DNA from: Gilvirhabdus luticola
GTDB taxonomy: Bacteria; Bacteroidota; Bacteroidia; Flavobacteriales; Flavobacteriaceae
NCBI RefSeq assembly: GCF_032583975.1
Contig: NZ_JAWHTF010000005.1
DNA: 64,000 bases
Strand: one strand, 5' to 3'
Part shown: in pieces, positions 45,210 through 54,302 of the stretch
Position numbering within the stretch: position 1 is the stretch's first letter
Layout: each line of letters begins with the position of its first letter
Translations under genes and position numbers: made by a program
Notes under the pieces: model-generated
Database searches by the model: none
Told to the model about the DNA's origin: nothing
The model's input: only the letters and a program-made list of their open reading frames with translations

Positions 45210-46007
45210 ATGACAAAACAAATTTTCAGCACGCAAAATTCCTATATCAAACAGCTCGTTCAGCTCAAGGAAAAATCGAGAGAACGAAAAAAATCTGGAT
45301 TGTTTTTAATTGAAGGTAAACGTGAGGTTTCATTAGCTATTAAAAGCAATTACAAAATAGAAACCATCTTGTTTTACCCAGAGTTATTTTCAATAAGTGA
45401 GGCTGAATCCTTACAGCATCATGGTATTGAGATTATAGAAATATCTCATGACGTATTCAAGAAATTAGCACATCGTGAAACTACAGAAGGTGTTTTGGCA
45501 GTTGCAAAAAGTAAAGATCATTCTCTTAAAGATTTAAAACTTACAGATAAGAAGCCTCTCATTTTAGTTGCCGAAGCTCCTGAAAAACCTGGAAATATTG
45601 GCGCATTGCTTCGTACTGCAGATGCTGCCAATTTGGATGCTGTCATTATAGCTAATCCAAAAACTGATTTGTATAATCCCAACATTATTCGCTCAAGTGT
45701 TGGTTGTGTGTTTACAAATACTGTTGCAATGGGAAGCACAACTGAAATCATTCAGTTTTTAAAAACCAATAACATCAATATTTATTGTGCTGCATTACAG
45801 GCTTCTGTAACATATGATTTTCAAGATTTCAAAAAACCATCAGCTATTGTTGTTGGAACTGAAGCTACAGGATTAAGTAATGAATGGCTCCAAAATTCAA
45901 CTCAAAATATTATAATACCCATGCAAGGTGAAATAGATTCGATGAATGTTTCAGTTGCTGCAGGAATTCTTATTTTTGAAGCCGTTCGTCAGAGACAAAA
46001 TAACTAG
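45210..46007 (+). CDS. SpoU/TrmH-family RNA 2'-O-methyltransferase
   Basis: 265 residues. N-terminal RNA-binding part (SYIKQLVQLKEKSRERKKSG, LIEGKREV), then the knotted SPOUT domain: PEKPGNIGALLRTADA, IIRSSVGCVFT, VGTEATGLSNEW and SMNVSVAAGILIFEA. It methylates a ribose in rRNA or tRNA; the target base is unknown. The frame is open from 45177, but the ATG at 45210 (MTKQIFSTQNSYI) is the family start. Confidence 0.93.
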   Translation: MTKQIFSTQNSYIKQLVQLKEKSRERKKSGLFLIEGKREVSLAIKSNYKIETILFYPELFSISEAESLQHHGIEIIEISHDVFKKLAHRETTEGVLAVAKSKDHSLKDLKLTDKKPLILVAEAPEKPGNIGALLRTADAANLDAVIIANPKTDLYNPNIIRSSVGCVFTNTVAMGSTTEIIQFLKTNNINIYCAALQASVTYDFQDFKKPSAIVVGTEATGLSNEWLQNSTQNIIIPMQGEIDSMNVSVAAGILIFEAVRQRQNN

Positions 46008-46019
46008 GAATTAAATTAC

Positions 46020-47252
46020 ATGACTTCAAATACACTTTTTTATATCATCATTGGCATTTTATTAGTCAATTTTATTGTTGACAAAACTTTAGATTGGCTT
46101 AACGCCAAACATTTTAATGACGAATTGCCAAAAGAATTACAAGACGTTTATGATGAAAACGAATACAAAAAATCGCAAGCATATAAAAAGACCAATCAGC
46201 AGTTTTCTAACTATACATCAGCATTTTCATTGGTCTTAACTTTAGCTTTTTTGTTCTTTGACGGATTTGAATTTGTAGATAATATCGCTCGAAGTTACAG
46301 TGACAATTCAATAATTATTGCTTTGATATTTTTCGGTATCATTATGTTAGGTAGTGATATATTATCAACACCATTCGCCTATTACAAGAATTTTGTGATT
46401 GAAGAAAAATTTGGTTTTAACAAGATGACAATGAAAACCTTTATTCTCGATAAGATAAAAGGTTGGTTTATGTTGGCCATTATTGGCGGTGGTATATTAG
46501 CATTGATCATTTGGTTTTATAACATTACAGGTTCAAACTTCTGGTTATATGCTTGGGCAACAGTTGCTGTATTCACATTATTCATGAATATGTTCTACTC
46601 ACGTCTTATTGTACCTCTATTTAACAAGCAAACACCTTTGGAAGAGAACACACTTCGAGAAAAAATATCTGCTTATGCCAAAACGGTTGGCTTTAAATTA
46701 GATAAGATCTTTGTAATTGATGGCTCCAAACGAAGTACAAAAGCCAATGCCTATTTTTCTGGTTTTGGTAGTGAAAAACGTGTCACCCTTTTTGATACAT
46801 TGATTAATGATCTGGATGACGAAGAAATTGTTGCTGTTTTAGCTCACGAAGTTGGGCACTATAAGAAGAAGCATATCATTTTCAATCTGTTTGTATCTAT
46901 TATCTTAACTGGTTTTATGCTGTATTTACTTTCGGTTTTTATTTCAAATCCTGTGTTGTCGCATGCTTTAGGAGTAGAAATTCCAAGTTTTCATATTGGT
47001 TTAATTGCCTTTGGTTTGTTGTACAGCCCAATTAGTGAAATCACTGGTTTGATTATGAATTATTTCTCCCGAAAATTCGAATACCAAGCAGATGATTATG
47101 CCAAAAGTACCTACAAAGCAAAACCATTAATTACTTCATTAAAGAAACTCTCTAAAAATAGCTTGAGCAATCTAACACCGCATCCAGCTTATGTATTTAT
47201 GCATTATTCGCATCCTACACTATTGCAACGTATTAAGAATTTAAAACTTTAA
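46020..47252 (+). CDS. M48 family metalloprotease (Ste24/CAAX-type)
   Basis: 410 residues. Several membrane helices, zinc site VLAHEVGHYKKKH in the middle and the second metal residue in FEYQADDYA. It matches the Ste24/CAAX prenyl protease group, with ERLKNLKL-like end (QRIKNLKL). Bacterial members cut membrane or exported proteins. It is a lone gene 12 bases after the SpoU gene. Confidence 0.94.
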   Translation: MTSNTLFYIIIGILLVNFIVDKTLDWLNAKHFNDELPKELQDVYDENEYKKSQAYKKTNQQFSNYTSAFSLVLTLAFLFFDGFEFVDNIARSYSDNSIIIALIFFGIIMLGSDILSTPFAYYKNFVIEEKFGFNKMTMKTFILDKIKGWFMLAIIGGGILALIIWFYNITGSNFWLYAWATVAVFTLFMNMFYSRLIVPLFNKQTPLEENTLREKISAYAKTVGFKLDKIFVIDGSKRSTKANAYFSGFGSEKRVTLFDTLINDLDDEEIVAVLAHEVGHYKKKHIIFNLFVSIILTGFMLYLLSVFISNPVLSHALGVEIPSFHIGLIAFGLLYSPISEITGLIMNYFSRKFEYQADDYAKSTYKAKPLITSLKKLSKNSLSNLTPHPAYVFMHYSHPTLLQRIKNLKL

Positions 47253-47263
47253 TTTTATAAAAA

Positions 47264-47314
47264 ATCGGCAATTATTATAATATCAAATTTTAATGACAAA
47301 TAATAATTACCGAT
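47264..47314. terminator. Long hairpin between converging genes
   Basis: ATCGGCAATTATTA pairs with TAATAATTACCGAT at 13 of 14 positions across a 23-base loop, between the M48 protease and a minus-strand lipoprotein. No long T run, so terminator role is probable but not sure. Confidence 0.4.
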
Positions 47315-47343
47315 AATACTATTATAAATTATATTATATAAGC

Positions 47344-47862
47344 TTAATACGTGATTTCACCATAAGCAGTGTGAGATTCATGACCAGTTAAAAGGTCTAC
47401 AGTCATGTTTTCAAATACAAACCAACCAGTAGCACCTGCAAACCGTCCTGTGCCTCCTGTTATAATAGAACCACCTTCAATTGTCGCGATATTAGAACCA
47501 TCTGTTGGGAAGGTTATTTCTATAGTTCCAATAGACCACATTTCGTCACCATTTGCAGCAATTGTAACTTCACTTCCAGTACTAATTAAAGTTCCGTATT
47601 CGGTAAAGTAACATGTTGAATCATAGGTATAGCCAGTAACTTTACCCATATGTGACATAATACCATAGTATAATGCTTCACCGCATTCATTGGTGGCGTT
47701 TGGGTCAGGATCACTCGCTAAAGAATTTGTTATTTTTTTAGTTACTCGTTCTGCATTTGCACTTTTGTTGGCTGAATCTAGACTATCATTTAAAGATTCA
47801 TTACTACAAGAAAATGATACCATAATAGCAATGAGCATTGCCGTTTTAAAAATTGTTTTCAT
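47344..47862 (-). CDS. Lipoprotein with allene-oxide-cyclase-like barrel
   Basis: 172 residues. Lipobox SFSCSN, then a low-complexity linker (NESLNDSLDSANKSANAE) and a domain of about 110 residues rich in beta strands with GGSIITGGTGRFAGATGWF. The GGTGRFAGATG pattern occurs in allene-oxide-cyclase-like and dirigent-like barrels. Catalysis is not implied. No neighbours on its strand; function unknown. Confidence 0.75.
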   Translation of the reverse strand: MKTIFKTAMLIAIMVSFSCSNESLNDSLDSANKSANAERVTKKITNSLASDPDPNATNECGEALYYGIMSHMGKVTGYTYDSTCYFTEYGTLISTGSEVTIAANGDEMWSIGTIEITFPTDGSNIATIEGGSIITGGTGRFAGATGWFVFENMTVDLLTGHESHTAYGEITY

Positions 47863-48149
47863 AATGTGTTAGTTTTAGTTATTAAATATTATTTTGCTAT
47901 TAATTAAATAACCAGAGAGTGTAGATTAGAATTCTAAAGTGGCAATAGAAAACAGATATCAAAAACTAAATAGGTGATCTTGGTTTGAAGTATATCTAAT
48001 ATACAAATAAATATGATAATTCTTTCATTTTTAGAGCTTTAATCGTTTAAAGTCTACTTTACAAGTTTAAATACTCTTTTATCTATTTTAGCAATTAAAA
48101 ACCAAAGCAAACTATTGCTCATTAATTTTCTTTATGTTACTTTAGTTTT

Positions 48150-50363
48150 ATGACAGAAGTTGAGATTGAAAAGGAAAATGCTGCAATTGCTAAAGAGTAT
48201 AAAGAACTTCTAAAAGTTAGCTACAGAACGCTTACTAAAGACGACAAAAAGATGATTCGTTCAGCCTTTGATGTCGCTTTAGATGCGCATAAAAACCAAC
48301 GTAGAAAATCTGGCGAAGCCTATATTTTTCATCCTCTTGCAGTTGCCAAAATTGTTGCTTCAGAAATTGGTCTGGACGCAACCTCAATTGCTGCTGCCTT
48401 AATTCATGATGTTGTAGAAGATAACGACGATTACAATTTGGCAGATATCGAACAAATGTTTGGTGAAACTGTGGCCAGAATTGTTGATGGTCTCACAAAA
48501 ATATCCTCACTTAAAAAAGATATGGATGTTTCTACCCAAGCCGAGAACTTCAGAAAAATGTTGTTAACGCTAAATGATGATGTTCGCGTAATCATTATAA
48601 AAATTGCAGACCGACTACACAATATGCAAACTATGGATGTGATGCGTGCGGATAAGCAAGTAAAAATAGCTTCGGAAACACTCTATATTTATGCTCCACT
48701 CGCGCACAGAATTGGGCTATACAACATTAAAACAGAGCTTGAAGACCTTGGTCTAAAATATACAGAACCCGAAGTATACAGCGATATTTTACTTAAAATT
48801 AAAGAAAGTAAAGAAGAACAGGATCTTTACATTAAAGAGTTTAGTAAGGTTATTAGCAATTCGTTGAATAAGGAAAATTTAAATTATACAATAAAAGGAA
48901 GACCTAAATCAATTTTCTCCATTAGAAAAAAAATGCAGAAGCAAGGTGTATCTTTTGATGAAGTGTACGATAAATTTGCGATTAGAATAATTTATAAAAG
49001 TGATATTGATAACGAAAAGTTCTTGGCATGGAAAATTTACTCTATCGTAACAGACCATTTTAGACCAAATCCAACACGACTTCGAGATTGGATTTCGTCT
49101 CCAAAAACTACAGGTTATGAAGCACTTCATATTACAGTAATGGGTCCTAAAGGTCGTTGGGTTGAGGTGCAAATTAGAAGTGATCGTATGAACGAGATAG
49201 CTGAAAAAGGCTATGCAGCTCACTACAAATACAAAAATGTAGACGAACAAGAAGATAGCCTTGAAGATTGGATAAACAAGTTACAGGAAGCTCTTGAAAA
49301 CCCTGAAACCAATGCCGTAGATTTTGTTGAGCAGTTTAAGCTTAATTTATATTCAAAAGAAATATTTGTTTTTACACCAAAAGGAGATTTAAAATCTTTA
49401 CCTAAAGGAGCGACACCACTAGATTTTGCTTTTAGTATCCATACCGAAGTTGGTATGAAAACTCGCGGTGCTAAAGTAAATGGTAAATTGGTGCCTTTAA
49501 GTCATGAATTACAAAGTGGTGATCAGGTAGAAATTCTAACATCAGAATCGGCAAAACCAAATCCTAACTGGTTGGACTATTCTACTACCGCTAGAGCCAG
49601 AAGTAAAATTAAATCCGTTTTAAAAGAAGATAAAAAACGAGTAGCCGAAGATGGTAAAGAATTGTTACGAAGAAAATTAAAGCAGCTTAAAATTACCTTA
49701 GATGAAAAATCTATTAACGAGTTGGTTAATTTCTTTAAGCTTAAAACGAGCCTAGATTTATTTTATCGTGTCGGTATTGGCACCATAGATAATTCTATGC
49801 TAAAAGATTATGCTTCATCAAGAAGTAATGCTCTAATGAGTTTTATAAAAAACAAAATTTCTCGTAAAACCTCTATTTCTAAAGAAGAAATTGAAAAAGA
49901 AGAAATTACTTCAAAATATGATTTACTGGTCTTTGGGAAAGATGAAGAAAAATTAGATTATAAACTGGCAAGCTGCTGCAACCCAATTCCAGGAGATCCC
50001 GTTTTTGGTTTCCTAACTGTATCTGAAGGATTAAAAGTGCATAAAAAAAATTGCCCAAATGCAGTAAGTCTACAATCCAACTACGCATATAGAATCATGT
50101 CTGCCAAATGGATAGATTCTTCACAACAAGAATTTTCTGCTCAAATAAAATTATCTGGCATAGATAACCTTGGATTGGTCAATGAGATTACCAAAGTTAT
50201 TTCTTCAAACATGCACGTTAATATGAAAAGCTTAAGCTTTGATAGTGACGATGGTGTATTTTCAGGAAAAATAAATCTTATTGTAAAAAATAATACGATG
50301 CTCAAAAAACTTATTGATAAGCTTAAAACTATTAATGGTATAGATAAAGTAACAAGAGTTTAA
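48150..50363 (+). CDS. RelA/SpoT-type (p)ppGpp synthetase/hydrolase
   Basis: 737 residues. Makes and breaks the stringent-response signal. Domains in order: HD hydrolase (HPLAVAKIVASEIG, ALIHDVVEDND), synthetase (GRPKSIFSIRKKMQKQG, GYEALHITVMGP, VEVQIRS), TGS (FVFTPKGDLKSLPKGATPLDF) and ACT at the C-terminus, with a Cys pair in SCCNPIPGD. Both enzymatic halves are complete, so it is bifunctional. It heads a run with fur and purA in the same direction. Confidence 0.95.
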   Translation: MTEVEIEKENAAIAKEYKELLKVSYRTLTKDDKKMIRSAFDVALDAHKNQRRKSGEAYIFHPLAVAKIVASEIGLDATSIAAALIHDVVEDNDDYNLADIEQMFGETVARIVDGLTKISSLKKDMDVSTQAENFRKMLLTLNDDVRVIIIKIADRLHNMQTMDVMRADKQVKIASETLYIYAPLAHRIGLYNIKTELEDLGLKYTEPEVYSDILLKIKESKEEQDLYIKEFSKVISNSLNKENLNYTIKGRPKSIFSIRKKMQKQGVSFDEVYDKFAIRIIYKSDIDNEKFLAWKIYSIVTDHFRPNPTRLRDWISSPKTTGYEALHITVMGPKGRWVEVQIRSDRMNEIAEKGYAAHYKYKNVDEQEDSLEDWINKLQEALENPETNAVDFVEQFKLNLYSKEIFVFTPKGDLKSLPKGATPLDFAFSIHTEVGMKTRGAKVNGKLVPLSHELQSGDQVEILTSESAKPNPNWLDYSTTARARSKIKSVLKEDKKRVAEDGKELLRRKLKQLKITLDEKSINELVNFFKLKTSLDLFYRVGIGTIDNSMLKDYASSRSNALMSFIKNKISRKTSISKEEIEKEEITSKYDLLVFGKDEEKLDYKLASCCNPIPGDPVFGFLTVSEGLKVHKKNCPNAVSLQSNYAYRIMSAKWIDSSQQEFSAQIKLSGIDNLGLVNEITKVISSNMHVNMKSLSFDSDDGVFSGKINLIVKNNTMLKKLIDKLKTINGIDKVTRV

Positions 50364-50372
50364 AAATAAGTG

Positions 50373-50380
50373 TAAATTTG
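50373..50380 (+). promoter_or_regulatory. Candidate -7 box of fur
   Basis: TAAATTTG, TAnnTTTG match 10 bases before the fur ATG, inside the 27-base gap after the (p)ppGpp gene. No TTG at the usual distance. Confidence 0.35.
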
Positions 50381-50390
50381 CAGAGAAATT

Positions 50391-50846
50391 ATGAGTGTAA
50401 AATCAGATTCAAAACATCAGGAAATTGTAAAGAATGTCTTTACCTTATTTTTAGAAGACAATGGACATCGAAAAACTCCTGAACGCTATGCTATACTTCA
50501 AGAAATTTATAATAGCGAAGAGCATTTCGATATAGAATCTCTTTATCTGACCATGAAAAACAAAAAGTATCGTGTAAGTAGAGCTACGCTTTACAATACC
50601 ATCGAATTACTTTTAGAATGTGGTTTAGTAAGAAAACATCAGTTTGGTCAAAATCAGGCACATTACGAAAAATCATATTTCGATAGGCAGCACGACCACA
50701 TCATTCTTACAGATACTGGAGAAGTTATTGAGTTTTGCGACCCTAGAATTCAATCCATAAAAAAAACAATTGAAGAGGTTTTTGATATCGAAATTAAAAA
50801 TCACTCACTCTACTTTTACGGAAACAAAAAAACAACCAAAAATTAA
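50391..50846 (+). CDS. fur: Fur-family metal-responsive repressor
   Basis: 151 residues. Winged-helix N-terminus (KTPERYAILQEIY, SRATLYNTIELLLECGLV) and a C-terminal dimer domain with HDHIILTDTGEVIEFCDPRI. The His-rich site is kept, but the CxxC that often follows HDH reads ILTDTGE, so one structural zinc site is missing; this is seen in several Bacteroidota Fur proteins. Target metal (iron or zinc) is not shown. It is followed 9 bases later by purA. Confidence 0.92.
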   Translation: MSVKSDSKHQEIVKNVFTLFLEDNGHRKTPERYAILQEIYNSEEHFDIESLYLTMKNKKYRVSRATLYNTIELLLECGLVRKHQFGQNQAHYEKSYFDRQHDHIILTDTGEVIEFCDPRIQSIKKTIEEVFDIEIKNHSLYFYGNKKTTKN

Positions 50847-50855
50847 TTTTTTATA

Positions 50856-52130
50856 ATGGCAGTAGATTTACTACTAGGTTTACAATGGGGAGACGAAGGC
50901 AAAGGAAAAATTGTTGACGTTCTTACCTCTAACTACAATATTATTGCGCGTTTTCAAGGTGGTCCAAATGCAGGACATACTCTGGTCTTTAATGGCAAGA
51001 AACATGTATTACATACTATTCCTTCCGGTATTTTTCATGACAATGCTACAAACCTCGTAGGTAATGGCGTTGTAATAGATCCTGTTATTTTCAAGAAAGA
51101 ATTGGATAACCTGACTGAACAACATGTAGATTATAAAAAATCATTGTTTATATCTCGAAAAGCTCATATCATTCTTCCTACTCATCGCTTGTTGGATGCA
51201 GCTAGCGAAGCCTCCAAAGGAAAAGCAAAAATAGGATCTACTCTGAAAGGTATTGGCCCAACTTATATGGACAAAACAGGAAGAAATGGAATTCGCGTTG
51301 GAGATTTAGAGTTGAGCGATTGGAAAACAAAATATAGAAATCTAGCTAACAAGCACGAAGCAATGATAGATTTCTATGATGTGGACATTCAATACGATTT
51401 AAAAGAATTGGAGAATGAGTTTTTTAATGCTGTCGATGTTTTAAAATCACTAAAGTTTATTGACTCTGAAGAGTATATATTTCAGGCTCAAAAAGAAGGA
51501 AAAAGTATTCTTGCTGAAGGTGCTCAAGGCTCTCTGCTCGACATAGATTTTGGAACGTATCCTTTTGTGACATCAAGCAATACAACAGCAGCAGGAGCCT
51601 GTACTGGTCTTGGTGTTGCACCAAACCAGATTGGTGACGTTTTTGGAATCTTTAAAGCTTATACTACTAGAGTTGGTTCTGGGCCTTTCCCAACAGAGTT
51701 ATTTGATGAGGCTGGTGAAACTATGGGGCGTGTTGGCAAGGAATTTGGTGCTACTACTGGACGGGCAAGACGCTGTGGTTGGTTAGATTTGGTAGCTTTA
51801 AAATATGCATGTCAAATAAACGGGGTTACAAAATTAATGATGATGAAAGGCGACGTCCTTTCTGGGTTTAAAACCTTAAAAGTATGTACTTCCTATATGT
51901 ATCAAAATAAGGAAATAAATCACTTACCTTATAATATCGAACCTGAAAATGTGACTCCTGTTTATACAGAATTAAAAGGTTGGAAAGAAGATCTAACCAA
52001 ACTATTGGACAATTCTCAATTACCAAAAGAACTGAATGAATACATAGACTTTTTAGAAAGAGAATTGGAAATACCAATTACCATTGTCTCTGTTGGACCC
52101 GATAGAAAACAGACTATTTTTAGACAGTAA
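50856..52130 (+). CDS. purA: Adenylosuccinate synthetase
   Basis: 424 residues. First step from IMP to AMP, using GTP. Blocks: GLQWGDEGKGKIVD (P-loop), FQGGPNAGHTL, STLKGIGPTYMDK, GTYPFVTSSNTTAAG, AYTTRVGSGPFPTE and GRARRCGWLD. The length fits. Placement after fur and the (p)ppGpp gene is frequent in Bacteroidota; (p)ppGpp can inhibit PurA in other bacteria. Confidence 0.97.
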   Translation: MAVDLLLGLQWGDEGKGKIVDVLTSNYNIIARFQGGPNAGHTLVFNGKKHVLHTIPSGIFHDNATNLVGNGVVIDPVIFKKELDNLTEQHVDYKKSLFISRKAHIILPTHRLLDAASEASKGKAKIGSTLKGIGPTYMDKTGRNGIRVGDLELSDWKTKYRNLANKHEAMIDFYDVDIQYDLKELENEFFNAVDVLKSLKFIDSEEYIFQAQKEGKSILAEGAQGSLLDIDFGTYPFVTSSNTTAAGACTGLGVAPNQIGDVFGIFKAYTTRVGSGPFPTELFDEAGETMGRVGKEFGATTGRARRCGWLDLVALKYACQINGVTKLMMMKGDVLSGFKTLKVCTSYMYQNKEINHLPYNIEPENVTPVYTELKGWKEDLTKLLDNSQLPKELNEYIDFLERELEIPITIVSVGPDRKQTIFRQ

Positions 52131-52378
52131 CAATAAATGGGTTAAATTTTAACATATTTAATATCCTCATTATCTCTGGAGTTGTTCATGGAATAATTTT
52201 CAGTGGTATTGTATTTACCCAAAAAAAATATATTACAAACAATACTGTTTATTTAGGTCTGGTTGTTCTTTTTTTATCATTAAATAACTTTCAAAACTGG
52301 TTACTTGATACACAGATCGTTGCTGATGATTCAATTTTCAAGCTTGCTTATCTACCTTGGCAATGGTTAATATTACCT
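52124..52378 (+). other. N-terminal coding extension of the AraC-type gene without a start codon
   Basis: The frame of the AraC-type gene stays open upstream to 52124 and reads like the usual first membrane part (FNIFNILIISGVVHGIIF, LGLVVLFLSLNNFQNWLLDT). It has no ATG, GTG or TTG before 52379. An ATG at 52137 is one frame off and meets TAA after two codons; one base added just after it would give MGLNFNIFNI in frame. So a one-base loss at the start is likely. Confidence 0.6.
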
Positions 52379-53278
52379 ATGTTCTATTTTTATGTTTTCA
52401 AATTTTTGGGTAAACAAAAAATGGAATTTAAAACGAAGATTTTATTAATCTTACCATTCTGTGTTCTTTTTATAATCCACACATCATTAGTCTTGCACAA
52501 CTACTCCATTAATCAGAATTTTAGTGAACCTTCACATTTTAAACGAGGGTTTTATATGTATTCAGATTATCTTTCCTTTGCTTTCAATTTATTAGTCATG
52601 TATTTTACCTACAAACTGATAATATTGTATGAAAAAGATAATACATATGACATAAAATGGGTAAAATCTGAAACCAATTGGTTAAAAAATTTAATATATC
52701 TAGGTGTGCTTGCTTGTATCTGCTGGATATTTGCAGTTGCAAAGACAACAATTTATGATTTGAATGATATACAATTATTCTATCCTTTATGGATCGGTAT
52801 ATCTATTTTAATTTATTTAATAGGATATGCTGGTTTAAATAAGTCAAAAGAATTGCGAAACCGAATTGAATTAAGAGAAAAACGAATAGAACATCTTAAG
52901 GTAAAACAGAACAGGCCTAATCGAAATTCAGAAAGTTTTGACAGAATAAAGGATTATATACAGGAAGAAAAATCATACTTGAATCCTAACTTAAGTCTAA
53001 AATATTTATCTGATAAATTTAATTTGAGTGAAGGGTATATATCTCAACTTATCAATAAAAACTTATCAATAAACTTCTCTGATTATATTAATTCATTAAG
53101 AGTTGAGGAAGCAAAAAAAATGCTGGCAGATTCTGAATATGAAAGGTACACCGTTTTATCTATTGGATTAGAATCTGGATTCAATTCAAAATCTAGTTTT
53201 TACACTATCTTCAAAAAAGTTACCGGACAAACACCTCTAGAGCACAAGAAAAGTGTCCAATATATTAAACAATATTAA
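52379..53278 (+). CDS. AraC-family regulator with membrane N-terminus (start disrupted)
   Basis: 299 residues from the first in-frame ATG. Several membrane helices (to about residue 165), then a linker and an AraC-type double helix-turn-helix at the C-terminus (LNPNLSLKYLSDKFNLSEGYISQLINKN in pieces, LESGFNSKSSFYTIFKKVTGQTP). Such 7-helix AraC proteins in Bacteroidota sense something at the membrane. The natural N-terminus lies upstream (52124-52378) but lacks a start codon, so either this ATG is used and one or two helices are lost, or the gene is broken. It follows purA but is likely a separate unit. Confidence 0.8.
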   Translation: MFYFYVFKFLGKQKMEFKTKILLILPFCVLFIIHTSLVLHNYSINQNFSEPSHFKRGFYMYSDYLSFAFNLLVMYFTYKLIILYEKDNTYDIKWVKSETNWLKNLIYLGVLACICWIFAVAKTTIYDLNDIQLFYPLWIGISILIYLIGYAGLNKSKELRNRIELREKRIEHLKVKQNRPNRNSESFDRIKDYIQEEKSYLNPNLSLKYLSDKFNLSEGYISQLINKNLSINFSDYINSLRVEEAKKMLADSEYERYTVLSIGLESGFNSKSSFYTIFKKVTGQTPLEHKKSVQYIKQY

Positions 53279-53345
53279 TATATAATACTCATTTTATAAA
53301 TTATAGCTTAATATTATCCTAAAGTTGGATCTTAATTCCTTTATC

Positions 53346-53765
53346 ATGAAGCAATCACGGAAAATTTCAACATTAATCTTGTGGATCGCTAGAATTTGGG
53401 GAGGACTGATTTTAGCCTTCATTCTCTTCATGGTTATAGCCCACATTATTGAATCAATAACTGGTGAAGCTCCTAAAGGAGAAGGGTTTAGAAACGTTTG
53501 GGAAATTATAGCATTTGGTTGTTTTTTTGTAATAGTGCTAGGTTTAGCTATTGCCTACAAATGGGAAGGGCTAGGTGGACTCATTGCTTGTTTAGGTTTA
53601 GTAATTATGTTTACTGCTTTACAAATTTCTGCCCCAGATGTAAAAATGTCATTGTTAGATTTTGTTAAACAAGCCTCAATTTTTATATTTTTTATTTTCC
53701 CTCCTGGATTCTTGTATCTTTTATATTGGTATACCTCAAAAAGAAAATCTAAAACATTAAATTAA
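53346..53765 (+). CDS. Membrane protein of unknown function
   Basis: 139 residues from the ATG at 53346; an in-frame TTG at 53325 is less likely. Four membrane helices (ILWIARIWGGLILAFILF, IIAFGCFFVIVLGLAIAY and two more). The pattern of WIARIWGG and PPGFLYLLYWY is that of small membrane proteins found in flavobacteria, function unknown. It begins after the AraC-type gene and precedes a secreted lipocalin-like gene. Confidence 0.72.
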   Translation: MKQSRKISTLILWIARIWGGLILAFILFMVIAHIIESITGEAPKGEGFRNVWEIIAFGCFFVIVLGLAIAYKWEGLGGLIACLGLVIMFTALQISAPDVKMSLLDFVKQASIFIFFIFPPGFLYLLYWYTSKRKSKTLN

Positions 53766-53770
53766 TAATA

Positions 53771-54187
53771 ATGAAACATTTAATATTTACTTTAATATTT
53801 ATAAGCTTATCCTTATTAGTAAAAGCCCAAGACATTAGTATCATTGGAAAATGGAGCGTCATTGAATTTACAATGGTTAAAGGCGAAAAAACAAACACAA
53901 CATCCGAAAGCACTTTAAAAGAAGATAAGTCTGCCTGGGATTTATACTTTTTTAATGATGGCACATTAAAACAATCCAGTAACATGAGAAATGGAAGTTT
54001 GGAATCTCAAGAAGGTACATGGACAATCGAAAATGATAATTTATTTCTTTCACTAATATTTAATGGTCGCAAAATAAAACTTGAATATAAGTACCAACAA
54101 CAAGAAGATCTTTTGATTTTAAAACGCAGTAATCCAACGGGTACAATGAAAATTATAACCAAATTCAAAAAAGAAAAAAAAGTATAA
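53771..54187 (+). CDS. Secreted lipocalin-like protein
   Basis: 138 residues. Signal peptide (cleavage after VKAQ) and a small barrel: IIGKWSVIEF at the start (the GxW motif), WDLYFFNDGTLKQSS, GTWTIENDNLFL. It fits lipocalin-like domains of Bacteroidota. Ligand unknown. A hairpin terminator follows. It sits 5 bases after the membrane protein and may be co-transcribed. Confidence 0.78.
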   Translation: MKHLIFTLIFISLSLLVKAQDISIIGKWSVIEFTMVKGEKTNTTSESTLKEDKSAWDLYFFNDGTLKQSSNMRNGSLESQEGTWTIENDNLFLSLIFNGRKIKLEYKYQQQEDLLILKRSNPTGTMKIITKFKKEKKV

Positions 54188-54217
54188 AATACCTTCAATT
54201 TAATTCAATAAAATTCA

Positions 54218-54245
54218 ATGCCTAACTATATTTTAGGCATTTTTT
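54218..54245 (+). terminator. Terminator after the lipocalin-like gene
   Basis: ATGCCTAA with TTAGGCAT around a 7-base loop, followed by TTTTT. Confidence 0.75.
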
Positions 54246-54302
54246 CTAACTACACAATGTTACTTCATTATTATCGTTATTTTTGTTGCAAATTATTCAA
54301 TT

